DNA of 64,000 bases from Adineta steineri (taxonomy: Eukaryota > Rotifera > Eurotatoria > Adinetida > Adinetidae), in NCBI GenBank assembly GCA_905250115.1, contig CAJNOI010000314.1:17729-81728 (forward strand), written 5' to 3'. A program made the position numbers and the translations under genes. Positions within the stretch are counted from its first letter, which is position 1, and every line of letters starts with the position of its first letter. The notes under the pieces are model-generated. The model was not told the DNA's origin. It made no database searches and worked only from the letters and a program-made list of their open reading frames with translations. This document shows positions 33,623 through 46,651 of the stretch, piece by piece.

Positions 33623-36313
33623 AAAGGAGGAAATAATAAAAACTGATCTAATAAAAGGCAAGAGCAACAATGATCATTATAGATATATATCTGTAACATA
33701 ATAATAAGACATTCTACTCTAAGATTGGTGATAGTTTGTATAGAAAACTAATTATTATTATTGGCAATAAAAGAAGATTTATACTAAGTTTATCTTTCAT
33801 TTCATCATATTCATATTATAGTTGTTGTATGAAAATTGTCAACTCTAAAAATTGATTTTAACTGTATGTTGAATAGAAATAAAAGCATGAAGATAATTCT
33901 GTTAACAATAATAATAATAAGTCTGGAAATATAAAAACTAATATGCATTTCTTATTTGTCACAAACACAAATTAATAGTAATATTTTTAAGAGAGATTTT
34001 CATCGAAATAATTTTATATGATTAAAATCAAAAGAAAGGAAAATTTTAAATTTATTTTAATGAAAATCTTTCTCTATGATGAATAAACTCCAAATGCATT
34101 GCAATTAATAACTATTTTATTATTCATATGTTAGTTTTACTTGACTTTTCTTCCAGATCATAAGATATGAAGATGATGATAATATTTGAAGTATCTAGAT
34201 GAACAATGGAAATTCTTTAATCAAAATAATTATTTTCATGAAATAAATGTATCTTTTCAATTGCGAATAATGTTATTAGATATCTATCGGGGTTTTTTTT
34301 ATGACATTTAATTATATTAAATAGAAAAACATGACAAAATAACAGTGAGCTGTTAATGTGATATTTTAAAAGAGATATGTTTCATACATATTTTAATTAA
34401 ATTCAAGAGTGTTATATTGATGTAGGCAACTTATTCGCACACAAGAATATTTTTGACGCTATTAGTAAATCGGTGTGATATTCAACACAAAACGAAATAT
34501 AAGCATTGAAAGTATGTGTACTGACAAGAAGAATTGTCAAAATAAGATCGAACAGTACTCTTTATTTAATAATGTGTATAACTTGTTAGTAATAAGAACA
34601 AATGATATTATCAAAATGAAAACGATATAAATATAAATATCAAAACAAATAGAATTCGAATGGATTGACAATGTTCTAAATGGATAAAACGCACGCTATC
34701 AATTGGTGCTGCTTCGCCATTTGCTCTTAAATTAAAATTAGGAACGACACAATCCACAATGCCAGAACTAACTTTGATTATAAATGAATAATAATTTGTA
34801 ATTATTAAAAAAGTAACATATTGGTAATAAGAAACGAAATAACCTGGTAGACGTTGTATAATATCTATAAAAGTTATTATATAACTATGACATATCAACC
34901 ATAAGAGTGTTATATAGATAATGTATATGCATAAAAAATGAAGAGTGTTTCGTCGTCTTGTTAAATCATTGGATTAGGTGAGTAGTACTCAATGAAATGA
35001 AAAGGAAATTAAATAAGTTGGACTTAATTTATCGATTAATAGAAAATATGGCATAAAAATGAAAGCGACAAATCTATCGATTGTATACCGTAGGATCAAT
35101 ACAAGCTTAGGACCGAGTGGAATTTATATATTGTCAAAATACAGGGGACATTGATTCAACAGATGAGTTCATCTTATATAAGAATTTAAATCAGCATATG
35201 TTGAAAGAACACTGATAATTCATTGTTTACTAGTTTATAAAGAATGTAAAATATGACTTGTGTTTCTATGAAGCTTGAAAAAGTCACAACATTTTTATAT
35301 ATTATGACGTGTTTATAAATTCTGAAGATAAGCTTGTAACAATCATGACAGTATTCGATTTTAAATATAATTCATTTTTATACTTTTTAACGCTATATAC
35401 TTAAAAATTGTTTGTAGCAACAAAACGCTCAGTATAACAAGAATTAAGTCGAATAGAGTTCTATTACAGATAATCAATACTCATACTATAAGTCTAATAA
35501 TTAGAAACAGTTCAACTAGGTTATTCTCACTCCAGCTTTACACTGACACAGATGACTGTACACATTCTGAAAGTAATTACTTGATAAAATAATCTTTCTT
35601 GAAGAATTTTTTGTGATTGATCATATGTATATTTATAATGATATAATGGAAGATTTTAACGAAATTACTCACTATAGAATGAAAATCGAGACAAAATTTT
35701 TAAACTATAACGAAGATTTTGATATTTCCAATAGAACAAAAGCTACAGTATTTATATTTGTAATGTTACTGCTCCTAAAAAAATAAATATATGTTCTTTT
35801 AAATTTCTATAGTATAAAATAAATATTTCTGCCAAATTTGTCCAATAACATATCAATTTATAGTAAAATTCATCGACCATGAAAGTGATGATCTAATTTT
35901 TACTGTCGATTCACACGTCTAACTCTATTTCAAGAGAACAGTTTCTATACCATCTTATAAAATATGTATATTTGATTTTACAATCAAATGACATGACAAT
36001 ATAATTTGAATAAAAACAAATTCATTCAGATTTTGCTGATTATTACATAGAACACAGTATTCATGTCTATTATATATCATTTTATATCGACATAATAATT
36101 GTAACAAAAACTTCGTGTACTGCTGTTATGGCATTTCTGTCATTCTGTTATTGACATCATTGTTTTTCGTTTTTCTTTCTACAAGTAATTGCAACATCAT
36201 GTGAAACCAATGACAAAACAAACATCTACTCATTTCATCGGAAGAAAAAATAATAAGACATCACATAAGCAGTATACAAGTCAACGCAGCGCGCATTTCA
36301 TAAACAGTCTGCA
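33623..36313. other. Long intergenic stretch
   Basis: AT-rich with no recognised gene. The frame at 34611-34898 (minus) has no identifiable domain. Confidence 0.5.
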
Positions 36314-38907
36314 ATGGCAAATCAAACTGTCGCCAGCTTTCTTACCTTACCGGTAGAACTTGTCTACCGAATTCTGGATTGTCAATCGAATTTAACACTT
36401 ATATGCTCAATGAGAAACGTGTGTGAACGATTCGATAGAATCTTGGACAGCTACGATCGATACCAGGTAAACATTTTTCTATCATGATACTTTCATTTTT
36501 ATCTATTGACTCTAATAAAATATACGTGAATAAACTATTTCTCACTCGAAATAGTTCATTAGTTGCCCCTCCCTCTCACCAAGAATTCATTTCTCATATT
36601 ATAACAGCATGCACATAATGTCCAGATAGCCAGAAAAAATAAATTCCTTTTTTTTCTTTCTTTTCAGTTTCATCTAAATATTTCACGTTTTCAAACTAGC
36701 TTTGATGTCATAAACATACAATGTTTACATAAGAATGAAAAAAAGGAACAAAACATTATTATTTGCTTTTTACGTGTATCAAAGCACGTTTTCTTTTAAA
36801 TACTATTTCGATAATTAAAATCGGCTTTTGAAAGAAACTAACGATTGATCAAACAGTTTATCTTGTTATAAATAACAACTTTGATATCTTCTTGAGAAAT
36901 ATCTCCGATAAATACTCCTTCAAGAACATGAGTAACTATCGATGCAGGTGATGGTGGATGTGGATCGAGACACCATTCAATCATATCACTCACACCCATT
37001 TTATCAAGGTGGAATATTTCTTCAAAGAATACTACCTCTAAAGCAAATTTGATTCCATAATAATTGCCCCGAAACGGATTTCATCTGAGGTACACTTTCT
37101 CAACGATGAAATTTCAAGAATCATTCGTTAGCAATCTTTTTTATACGATGTTTCCTCATGCATTTGTCATCTACTATAATGAATCCAAGATTACGAAATA
37201 AATTCTGTGGCATTTCACCTTTTATAAATCAATGTTGCTCCTTGAAAATAACCGTTTGGTGGCATCGAAAGCAACCATCAAAATCAAACTCTCAGTTATA
37301 TAAATTATACGCATCAGTAAGACTCAATTCGATGTAAAATACTTAAGGAGGCTGAACAATGGACATCGACGAAACCCGTCCGCTAACTATTAACAAGAAA
37401 CTATCTTTTATCATACTTACGGAGTACTAACACGCGCTACACCATACTTGACAACGCTCAAAAACACTTACTGCAATACGTTGTCATATGAATACATTGT
37501 ATTATGCTTCACAATTACTTTGAGCAGAAGTGCCTTACAAATTATTTTTCATTAATTAAAAGCTTTTGCGTTTCTCCGAAACATTTAGAGATTACAGTAA
37601 CTTACAGATAAAACGTTTCTATCCCTACATCAACCTTGGTGACTTCTTTTCACTCCAGATTTTCACAATACATCATCAGAATACTATGCACTATATAAAA
37701 TCCCTAAAATATTCATATTGGTACCCATAGGACCTGAAACGGGATCAGAAGAACATTTATTTCACTTTTCTAATTTTCTGTAAAACTAACCAGCTATTCT
37801 TTCTCTTCATCATCACTTTTCCATTTAGACACTCACCACTCTAGATCTCTCCGAAAATCAAATTGGAGATGTCGAAGCACAACCTTTGGGCGTTGCATTA
37901 CAACACAATACAGTGACTCTCACTTTCTCTTTATCTATGCCATCTCTTCACCTGCCATTCTTTATCTAGACACTCACCACATTAAATCTGGAAGATAATG
38001 CAATCGGAGATGTTGGAGCACGATCTCTGAGCAATGCATTGAAATATAACACAGTAACTCTCATTCTGTCCTTATCTATAGCATGTCTTTAACTTCACTT
38101 TTTCATCTAGACACTCACCACACTAAATCTAGGCTACAATGGAATCGGCGATGTTGGAGCACAAGATTTAGCTGATGCATTACAACACAATACAGTAACT
38201 CTCATTCTCTCTTTATCTATATCATGTCTTTACCTCCACTTTTTCCTCTAGTCACTCACCACACTAAATCTAGGATATAATAAAATCGGAGATGTTGGAA
38301 CACGATCTTTCGGTGATGCGTTAAAACACAATACAGTAACTCTCATTCTCTCTTGATATCTATAGCATGTCTTTAACTCCACTTTTTTGTCTAGGTACTC
38401 ACCACACTAAACCTCTCGGGCAATAAAATCGGAGATACTGGTGCACAATCCCTGGGTAATTCATTACAAAGCAACACAGTAACTTTCGTTATCTCTTTAT
38501 ATTTGCCATGTTCTTACCCATACTGCTTCATCTAGATACTCACCACACTAAATCTCGCACATAATGCAATCGGAAATATTGGAGTACAATATTTAGGTGA
38601 TGCATTACAACACAACACAGTAACTCTCATTCTCTCTTTATCTATACCATGTCTTAGCTTCTATTACTTCATCTAGACACTCACTACATTAAATCTAGGA
38701 TATAGTAAAATCGGAGATGATAGAGTACAATCCTTAAGTGTTGCATTACAACACATCACGGTCAGTCTTATTCTGTTTATATTTGTGTTACATCTTTACC
38801 TTCATTTTTTTATCTAGACACTTACCGAACTAATCGTGTCGGGTAATCCGATCGGGCGTGATACAATAAATGCGATCGAGGAATTACTTAAACGAAACAG
38901 AAGATGA
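36314..38907 (+). CDS. F-box-like/leucine-rich-repeat protein (RNI-type LRRs)
   Basis: Exon 36314-36466 encodes 51 residues with an F-box-like start (FLTLPVELVYRILD...). After a 1.36-kb intron come 37829-37912, 37970-38053, 38111-38194, 38252-38335, 38395-38478, 38536-38619, 38677-38760 and the last, 38818-38907. Seven exons are exactly 84 nt, phase 0, each one 28-residue repeat of ribonuclease-inhibitor/NLRC type (consensus TLTTLNL..N.IGD.GA..L..ALQ.NT); the last has 29 codons plus stop. The product would be 276 residues. The role is probably protein binding, perhaps as a ubiquitin-ligase adaptor. The large first intron suggests that middle exons were lost or decayed, so the full gene could be a remnant. 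No stop occurs in any exon. Confidence 0.75.
36850..37330 (-). pseudogene. Decayed coding fragment on minus strand inside LRR-gene intron
   Basis: Minus-strand reading shows coding-like pieces in shifting frames: PNGYFQGATLIYK then a stop, later YYGIKFALEVVFFEEIFHL and WCLDPHPPSPASIVTHVLEG. The pieces are separated by stops and frame changes. I do not recognise the family. It could be a dead gene inserted in, or overlapping, the intron. Confidence 0.3.
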
Positions 38908-41727
38908 AAACATCGTGAATAGTAATATATAATGTGTTTAGATAAGAAATAAATCGCTGGTAATGACCATCGGAGTATTTTTTTTCTGTTATAATTTTGT
39001 CAGAAATAGTAAATAAAACTACTTGGTTTGAAACTTAATCTCAATTGCCACGAAAATGTTGTTTAGCACTTCTGATTTTTGGCGAGACAAGTCATGACAC
39101 TCGTAAAAAATAAAACTTGCGAACTAATTGGGCGAGTGTGTTTTGTATGCAAAACTAAGTCGAGGTTTTATGTAACAATATTAAAACTGTCAAAGATTCT
39201 TTTCATGATGGATGAGCCAGCAAAGGTTTGTATGATAGTAGCAGAACTGTGAAAGATAGTTTGCGGTTACAATGAACGATTTTCTGTGATATTAGTAAAA
39301 CTCTGAGACGTTCTTTCTAGTATTGCAGAAGCAAAGAGTTGTGCTCTGATGATATTGAACAAGAAATATTTTCTTTGTTAACGCTGAACCGTAAAATGTG
39401 CAGTATGAATTTGTGCTGAATTCAGAATGATTCTGTATTCAATACTATTGAATCAAATATAGCAGTTTTAGTTTTGTAGAATTCCTCGAGGCTTTGTAGT
39501 GGAATAGTTGAATCATCAAGAATTTATCCAGAGGTAAGAAAGTTCAGTATGGAACTATTTGTAACTACGAAAATTCTGTTATCGAAGTGGCTTTGCGCTC
39601 GTTCAATAGTACTATTGCATTTAGTAGTGTTATTTGTTTTTACCTAATTTGATGTAGTGTAACATGTATTGAAAGTGTTTTTTTGAAAGTATTAGATGAA
39701 ATCGTATGATGTTGTTGAAGTAGCTTTGTAGTATACTGATGAAAGATAGGTAGATAATTCGTTTGTTGTACATGAAATGATCATGTGAAGAATTGTTGAA
39801 ACGAAAACGAAAACGAGTAGATTGACAAGTAAGTAGGATAGATTTCATGAAATAAATAAGTGTTATGGATGGCATAGAAGCAACGCGATTGCATGAAATT
39901 GCATTATGTTCAATGTTACATTGAGTTCCAATATCATGAAGAATTGGAAATGGTAGTAGTTCAAGTTTTTATACTTCATATATATGTCTTATCTAATAAA
40001 ACTGTTGAAAAGATATTATGAATGTGATTATATAATAACATACATTATATCTATTTTAGTGTTTTGGAACAAAAGAAATCATATATCTTTTCAATGGATG
40101 AATGACAATTTTCTATAACTATATTCGAGATAATCATAGTCTATTGTCAATGTTAGTTCGATGAAGAATATATTATGACTTACTAGTTAATTGAAGTGAT
40201 TATATTGTCAAAACAAGCTATAATTGATACACTTATATAATGTTCTGAAATATCTTGAGAGAAAAACCGTGAAAGAGTAAATATATGGTGTGCTTCTGTT
40301 TATTACAATATATCCTCAAAGAGAAGTATAATATTATACACTATGAATTGTATAGACAAACATTACGTTATAAGAAAATCTCAAATATTTACAAATTATT
40401 ATCATTTATTGTTAGATAATTTATAGAAAATATTTGAATGTTTATAAAAGAAAACTTTAGTTCGATTTTCATTAAAAATGACTTTGAAACTATTGTTAAA
40501 TTAGCAGTCTTTTTTCAAAGATGTCTAAAAAACAATTGTATTTCATAGAAAATGAATGTAGTTTCAACACATTGAATAAAATGATCTAAATAATAAAGCT
40601 ACACAATCACTGCATTACCATATCTATAATTCATTTCTGTCGAATATAACTATAAAGTATAGGTATTCATTGTATAATAAAAATAAAAACTCAAATCTTT
40701 TTACTGTTTAGGGTGGACAACAATATTTGTAATAAAATAATTATTCGATAGGAACTAAATTAATAAACACACTTCTGTTTATCTAAAAAAGCTTTAAGAT
40801 TTATTAAGTAAACGGGTCTATTTTCAATAAGAAAACAGAAACAATGAAGATTCGTAAGGACGAACAAAAGTAAATAAACACGAGAGATTATACGATCAAG
40901 TTTTATTTTCACTGATAATTATATCTAGATTCTTACATGTACCGTGTAAAACAGTAAATGATCAATATCAACCGTGGACAGTTCTATGGAATGATGCTCT
41001 TCTTTTTGTTTCAATAATCTCGAAATGTGGAAAAACAAAGTCCATCATGAAAATTGTGTTTTTACGGCACTTTTTGTAAACGCATGATATGAGTACGATC
41101 TCGATATATTCATGTCGGGTTTAAAAGAGTATTTTCTGAATACAACTATGAATTTAATATAAATTTGCTTTTGTAAATCACATATGCTATAATATAGCTA
41201 TGTTATCTTAGGTATTATAACATCTTTTTATGAGTACATGATACTTGAAGATATTCATTATGTTTCTAGTAGCATAGGAAAAGAATTTTATAAAACTTAA
41301 AAGAGTGTATTCTAATATGTTATATATTCATATGAGAAAAAACTTGTAGTTCTACTATATATATCACCACTGTCAGATGTATTATCGGTACTTCTTAGAA
41401 TAACAAATGGTAATAGATCATTGGGATGAACTATTGTTCTGATTCTCTATTTTCTTGATAACAAAAAATAATGAAAACATACAGAATAACAAGACAATAC
41501 AATATTAACATAACAAATAATAACAATAAATGAGATGGATAATAATAAATTATATACTGATGTGAATTTACAGGAATACTGATATGAAACAAAATAATTC
41601 TAATAACATTATTTTGTATAAAGAAGAATCTGTAGTAGTATACATACTGATATACATTTAAGTTTATTGAATTCAATGAGAAAAATAAAATAATGCCAAT
41701 CGCAAACTATTATCTCAATAATCGACA
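38908..41727. other. Long intergenic stretch with one dispersed repeat
   Basis: No gene recognised. The repeat copy at 41000-41140 is listed separately. The minus-strand frames at 39630-39875 and 41431-41676 have no domain. Confidence 0.5.
41000..41140 (-). repeat. Dispersed repeat, reverse copy
   Basis: Reverse-orientation partner of 24615-24770. Read on the minus strand it begins TCAGAAAATACTC, continues through TATCGAGATCGTACT and ends near TTTCGAGATTATTGAAAC. Confidence 0.55.
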
Positions 41728-42741
41728 TTAGATGGTTGTAGTTTTCTGCAATTGTTGTCTTTCTGGTACAGTGTTTATTGTTTTTAGTCCATTTTGATGT
41801 TTTAATACATTTTTTTGTGATCTTCTTATATACTTGAGAAATAATTGTTTCACTTCCTGTCGAAATGCTCTGGATGTAATAAAATGAACATAAAATGTTG
41901 TATTATAATTTAAATATAAAAGTAATGACATTGTAATGAAAGTGATAAATGATTCAATTTGTTTTCGATCAGCAGTCTTATTTAATACCATGTATGATGT
42001 TACTTGCGAGTAAATTATCACCGGTGGATATAATACAGTACAAATAATATAAACAACTACTTCAACTAATATAAGTTTTATGAATGAAATATCTCGTCGA
42101 TTCAAACGACCATTATTATTATTCATTGGTACAATCTGTAAACGTACACTATTGAGATTCTTGACAAGTAAAATACTGAAAGAAGTCATCAGGACAATAG
42201 GTATGAAACCAGTACAAACAGCTATATAAAAACTGAATATTTGTCCATAGATTCCATATACACCACAATGCCCACTTTCAATACTTTCCCAGATGAGTAA
42301 ATGAACAGATACCACACTCCAGAACAGTGTTATAATAGCAATTGATCGATATGCAATTTGTGGTCGACTTAGAGCTCGAATAGAGATCCGTCTACTACAT
42401 ACTGCATATCGATCAGCACATATTACCACAAGTGTATAACGAAAACACATTGAACTAGTATGTATAACATAACCACGGATACGACATAATATCAATGAAT
42501 TGCTTACCATATCGAAATGATCAAGTGCATATACTGTTGGTGCTATAGCCCAATTCGAACCCATTAAACAGAAACAAGATACAGCGATAAGATAGATTGA
42601 ACAAGGATTTGTTCGATGTTTTTTCTGTGAATAGATTATAATTGTTAGTAAATTACCCAGATTACCTAATGCAAGAATTGTAGATAGTGCATACCGAGTA
42701 ATAAATGTCTGAATAAGATTGAGTGTAGCAATCGTCGACAT
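41728..42741 (-). CDS. Rhodopsin-like seven-transmembrane receptor 3
   Basis: Single-exon frame of 337 residues. Span 1 has LGNLGNLLTI (GN motif), span 2 region is preceded by RTNPCSIYL, span 3 ends ICADRYAVCS with a classical DRY. Cys at the top of span 3 (LCRIRG) and CGVYG in outer loop 2 fit the conserved disulfide. Span 7 is followed by FRQEVKQLFLKYI, the usual amphipathic helix 8. The C-terminus KTTTI is almost the same as KTTTM of receptor 1 and fits a class I PDZ ligand. FMRFamide-like orphan type; ligand unknown. No intron, unlike receptor 2. Confidence 0.86.
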   Translation of the reverse strand: MSTIATLNLIQTFITRYALSTILALGNLGNLLTIIIYSQKKHRTNPCSIYLIAVSCFCLMGSNWAIAPTVYALDHFDMVSNSLILCRIRGYVIHTSSMCFRYTLVVICADRYAVCSRRISIRALSRPQIAYRSIAIITLFWSVVSVHLLIWESIESGHCGVYGIYGQIFSFYIAVCTGFIPIVLMTSFSILLVKNLNSVRLQIVPMNNNNGRLNRRDISFIKLILVEVVVYIICTVLYPPVIIYSQVTSYMVLNKTADRKQIESFITFITMSLLLYLNYNTTFYVHFITSRAFRQEVKQLFLKYIRRSQKNVLKHQNGLKTINTVPERQQLQKTTTI

Positions 42742-45700
42742 AATACTTTAGAAATAGTAAGATTGATGTTAAACAAGATGATATCTAGAGAAATAATATA
42801 ACTACTAAAATAAGAATTGAATTTAGAAAGCTTACGTAATTCACATAAAAATAATTTTAGAATGAAATACAAAAAATCACCAAATAATCTTAGAAATCAT
42901 TAGATAACGCTCAGATCATCCAGTGATATTAATAAAAAAAGTTAGTTTACACATACTGTTAAATTTCTTAAATTTATCCGATAAAAAAACTAGAAAATGG
43001 CTTAAACATAAAAGTTTTAATTTTATGCATGACTATTTCTTGTATGATAAAAATCCAAATGATTTTATTATGATTTGGAATTAACACTGACTAGACACAA
43101 ATGTTAGACTATTCTATTAAATTAAGAAAAGTCATATATTCGAATACATAGTTCTATACTCATATTCGCTTGTATCGGTAAAGTTGTTAAGGAAAAAGCT
43201 ATTAGGACGTTGACATTTTTATCCTTTTGAAGAAAAATGATTTGCAGTAATATCAAAAACATTGCATGTCTGAAAAATAAGCTAATACTACGTCATTCTC
43301 TTTTATTTTTTTAAAATTTAACTAATTCAATAGACATCATGGAAGATGAGATAGAGATACAAACTCTTATAATACACATTGCCCTTATCTACATTTCATT
43401 ATTGAAGTAAAGAAAATGTAAAGATACTATAGAAATAAGTTTTTTCTAACATCTAATTCATTTTTCTTACCATTTGAAAATACAATAAGTTCACAATTTC
43501 CATATAATGTTTCAGAAACAAAAGACTTTAAAAATAAGGCATTTGTAAGAGATATAGCATTGTAAAAAAAATGAATGCGTCAGATATCATAAGAGTAACT
43601 GATTATGATTTACTTTCTGTTTAAATGAAGAATAATATTATTATTATTATAACGATAAAAGAAATTTTTTTCATTCATTTTTTATATAAACTCATAAATC
43701 CGCTTATGAGATATACTTTCTTTTAGTCTTTTTTTAGACTTTGTCTTCGCATAAAATGAATTCTATTAATTACTAATCATATGATGAAGAGTATAATCAG
43801 ATTGAATTGATTCTATTCGAAGCAGGTCATGATATACTATATATGTTAGAAGATATATTTTTTAATGATTCATGCTAATAAAAAACTATCTTATGACAAA
43901 AAAGTTTTGTATTATATTTTGATTTTGTTTTCTTCCATCATGATTATTGTCTATTATTACAACAAAGCAACGAGAGAGAGAAAAAACAAAATGTTGAAGC
44001 AATATAAATCATTACGTTTGTACTAAATCTTTGAAAAACAAAGTCAAGAAATATATTGAATGTATGTATAATATCATGATGTCTTCTTCTTCTTTTACTA
44101 TAGTTTGTATCATTACATCTATTCGCACTCGTCACATCTTTCTCTTTCTATCTGCACAGATAAATCTTTTATTTGAAAAAAGAAATATGTAGTATAGTTT
44201 AATCAATTTTATACAGATTGTTTTAAGATTCAATATTGATAAATTACATAAACATTTTTTTGACAGAAATATATTAGATTGTTTAAAGGAATTGATCGTT
44301 CATTTCATCATTAGAAAAAAATAAATTTACTTTTAGCAATAAAATATTCATCAAAAAAAAAGGAAAGGTGATCAACGAATAAAATATTCGGCTTAGAAAT
44401 TAATGTAAAAAAAAATAAATTAGAATATGAAAAAAATTTATTTTTATATGTAAAGTATATTTAGTTGAATGTCATACACTTGATTTTCAATCACAATCAC
44501 ATGTCTGGTTCTATTGTATGTGCGTGTCACATTTTTATTTTAGTGAACTATCACTCGATTAATGCCAAAACATAATTATTAATTAAACTATATTATAATC
44601 AAAAAACATGCATATATTCAGTTCTCTTTTCTCTGTACTAATCAAATTGAGATGATGTTTTTATTCACTTTATTCCTATTAATATAATGCAATTTTTCAT
44701 AAAAGCTCTGCATAGTTTGACAGATTCATCAAATACTTCTTGAATTTTCCAGATTGAAGATTAAAATAAAATCATACTATTTAGCAAGACACTTCATACA
44801 TAATATATTATAAGTCCAATATTGAATATTTCTAAACATTGGATACTAACGCGATTATATTATGAAATGATATCATAAAAGTATAGAAATTATTGAAACA
44901 CTTGTATACGCTGTAAAAGAGTAGAGCTCTGACTAGTTGTCTATGATAACATGATGATCTTAGTTTCTATTTAAAACTTCGAATACATAAAGGGATGAGA
45001 ACACTTTTAACAAAAATTGATAATTTAGACTTATATATGTATTTTTCAGCTTGTGATGTAAATCTTTTTTACTACCGATACGTCTGTTGAGCTCGCTATC
45101 GTCAGTAAATAAATAACTATTATATATCAAAAATCGATATTAGTAATAATTTTTATTTTGTGAAAACAATTCCAACACTAAATAAAATCTAGAAAGTGAA
45201 CGAAAAACCGCATATTTGTGATTATTATTTCGTTGTGTGTTTTTCTTTCTTCATCACATATATGGATTCTTTTTTCTGTTGTATTCTGAAACATTCTAGT
45301 TATATGTAATGTAGAGAAGAATCGAAAAATAAGAAGACCTCTCATGCTTATTATTATTAAAAAATGGATGATGACGAATTATCATCAGAATGTCCATTAT
45401 TTCATCAAAATGCTTATGAAAATATGACGTTAACGAATACATATACAACAATCAATTCATCATGAAACTATTGTCCATTATACTTAGCTCGCTTCGTTAT
45501 GATTTTTTTCACTCATATTCGTTGCCTCAGCATAGACCTGACTCTTGATAGATTAGTAATGTTTAGTTAAGTGGAGTAAATACAAGAATAATTTAAAATG
45601 AGAAGAAAAACACATATCGAACTCGATTTTCCTTTACTTGTATTCGTCTTTTTCTTTAGAATAAATAAGTTCATGCGTATTAATAAACGGGTAGAAATGA

Positions 45701-46651
45701 AGCAGCAATAATTATGGTTTTTGAAAGATGATTTTCATTGATGGGTCACCATTGAGAATGACATCAATGTACTGTAATTTTTATTCGATACAGCACTTTT
45801 ACTAAACAATGAAAACAAGCTTCATTCAATGTACATTTTATCAATAGATAAGAGAATGAAGATAAAAATATGGCACAGAATAGAAATAACATTCATTATT
45901 TTTCTTTTAGAATATTACAAAAGACAGGGAAATGTAAATACTCTGTTATCAACTTGAAATGGTAAAGTATCAATGTTGGTAATTTTATTTCTTTTCTGTC
46001 TCAAGTGCTTCCTTTCTTTAAAACTAACATGATTTTTATTCATATCAGTTTTGTATGATGTACATCAACAACATATTTAATAAATAATGTAAGATGCAAG
46101 ATGTAAATAGTATATCTTTGCAATTTCAAGAATTAATAGAAGTATTACAAGCTAAACTATGAGGAATATAGAACTCTTTTATTGAAATTCTTTTTTTTTA
46201 ATTACTATTCGTTGAAACAATGGAAGTCTTTTAAATGCAAATAAATCTAAGAATTGAAGATTAAAATAACGATCATTTTATTTTTAATTTAAAGTTTAAA
46301 TATTATTAGAAAAAGCCTATTGCTTATGGCTTGTTGTGGTGCTGTGCGTCATTTTATATTCTGTTGTCGACATTTTATCAGACGCCACTTCATATCTTTA
46401 CTTTATACGTTCTACGCTTGTGATGCCGGCGCATTACAACTGAATCGTATATTTCTTCTTCTTTTTTTCTTTCCTCTACAAAATTTTGTTTTTTTTAACA
46501 TTCTGTGGGTTTTTTCTTTTTTTAAGTCTTCAATAACCATATTTTCTTACAGAAGTTGGCATTTTTAGATTGTAATTTCATATGTAACTAGAATATATTT
46601 GGTCAAAAGTACACTAAGAAGATTTGTAGTGTTAATAAAAATTTTATTGAG
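42742..46651. other. Long intergenic stretch upstream of the PARG-PBZ gene
   Basis: Mostly AT-rich with no gene. A possible coding relic is at 45364-45561. A less AT-rich patch at 46320-46460 may be promoter-proximal to the gene starting at 46652, but no defined site can be named. Confidence 0.45.
45364..45561 (+). pseudogene. Possible relic of a 5' coding exon
   Basis: ATG at 45364 opens a 33-residue acidic frame (MDDDELSSECPLFHQNAY...) that stops at 45465. The same frame continues after the stop with NYCPLYLARFVMIFFTHIR, like the entry into a first membrane span of a transporter. No downstream exons were found. This is a weak call. Confidence 0.25.

Noticed and set aside
37829..38907. Tandem 141-bp periodicity considered as a CRISPR-like or satellite array
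   Set aside because: Each unit encodes an LRR exon with proper splice sites and phase; it is a coding exon array.
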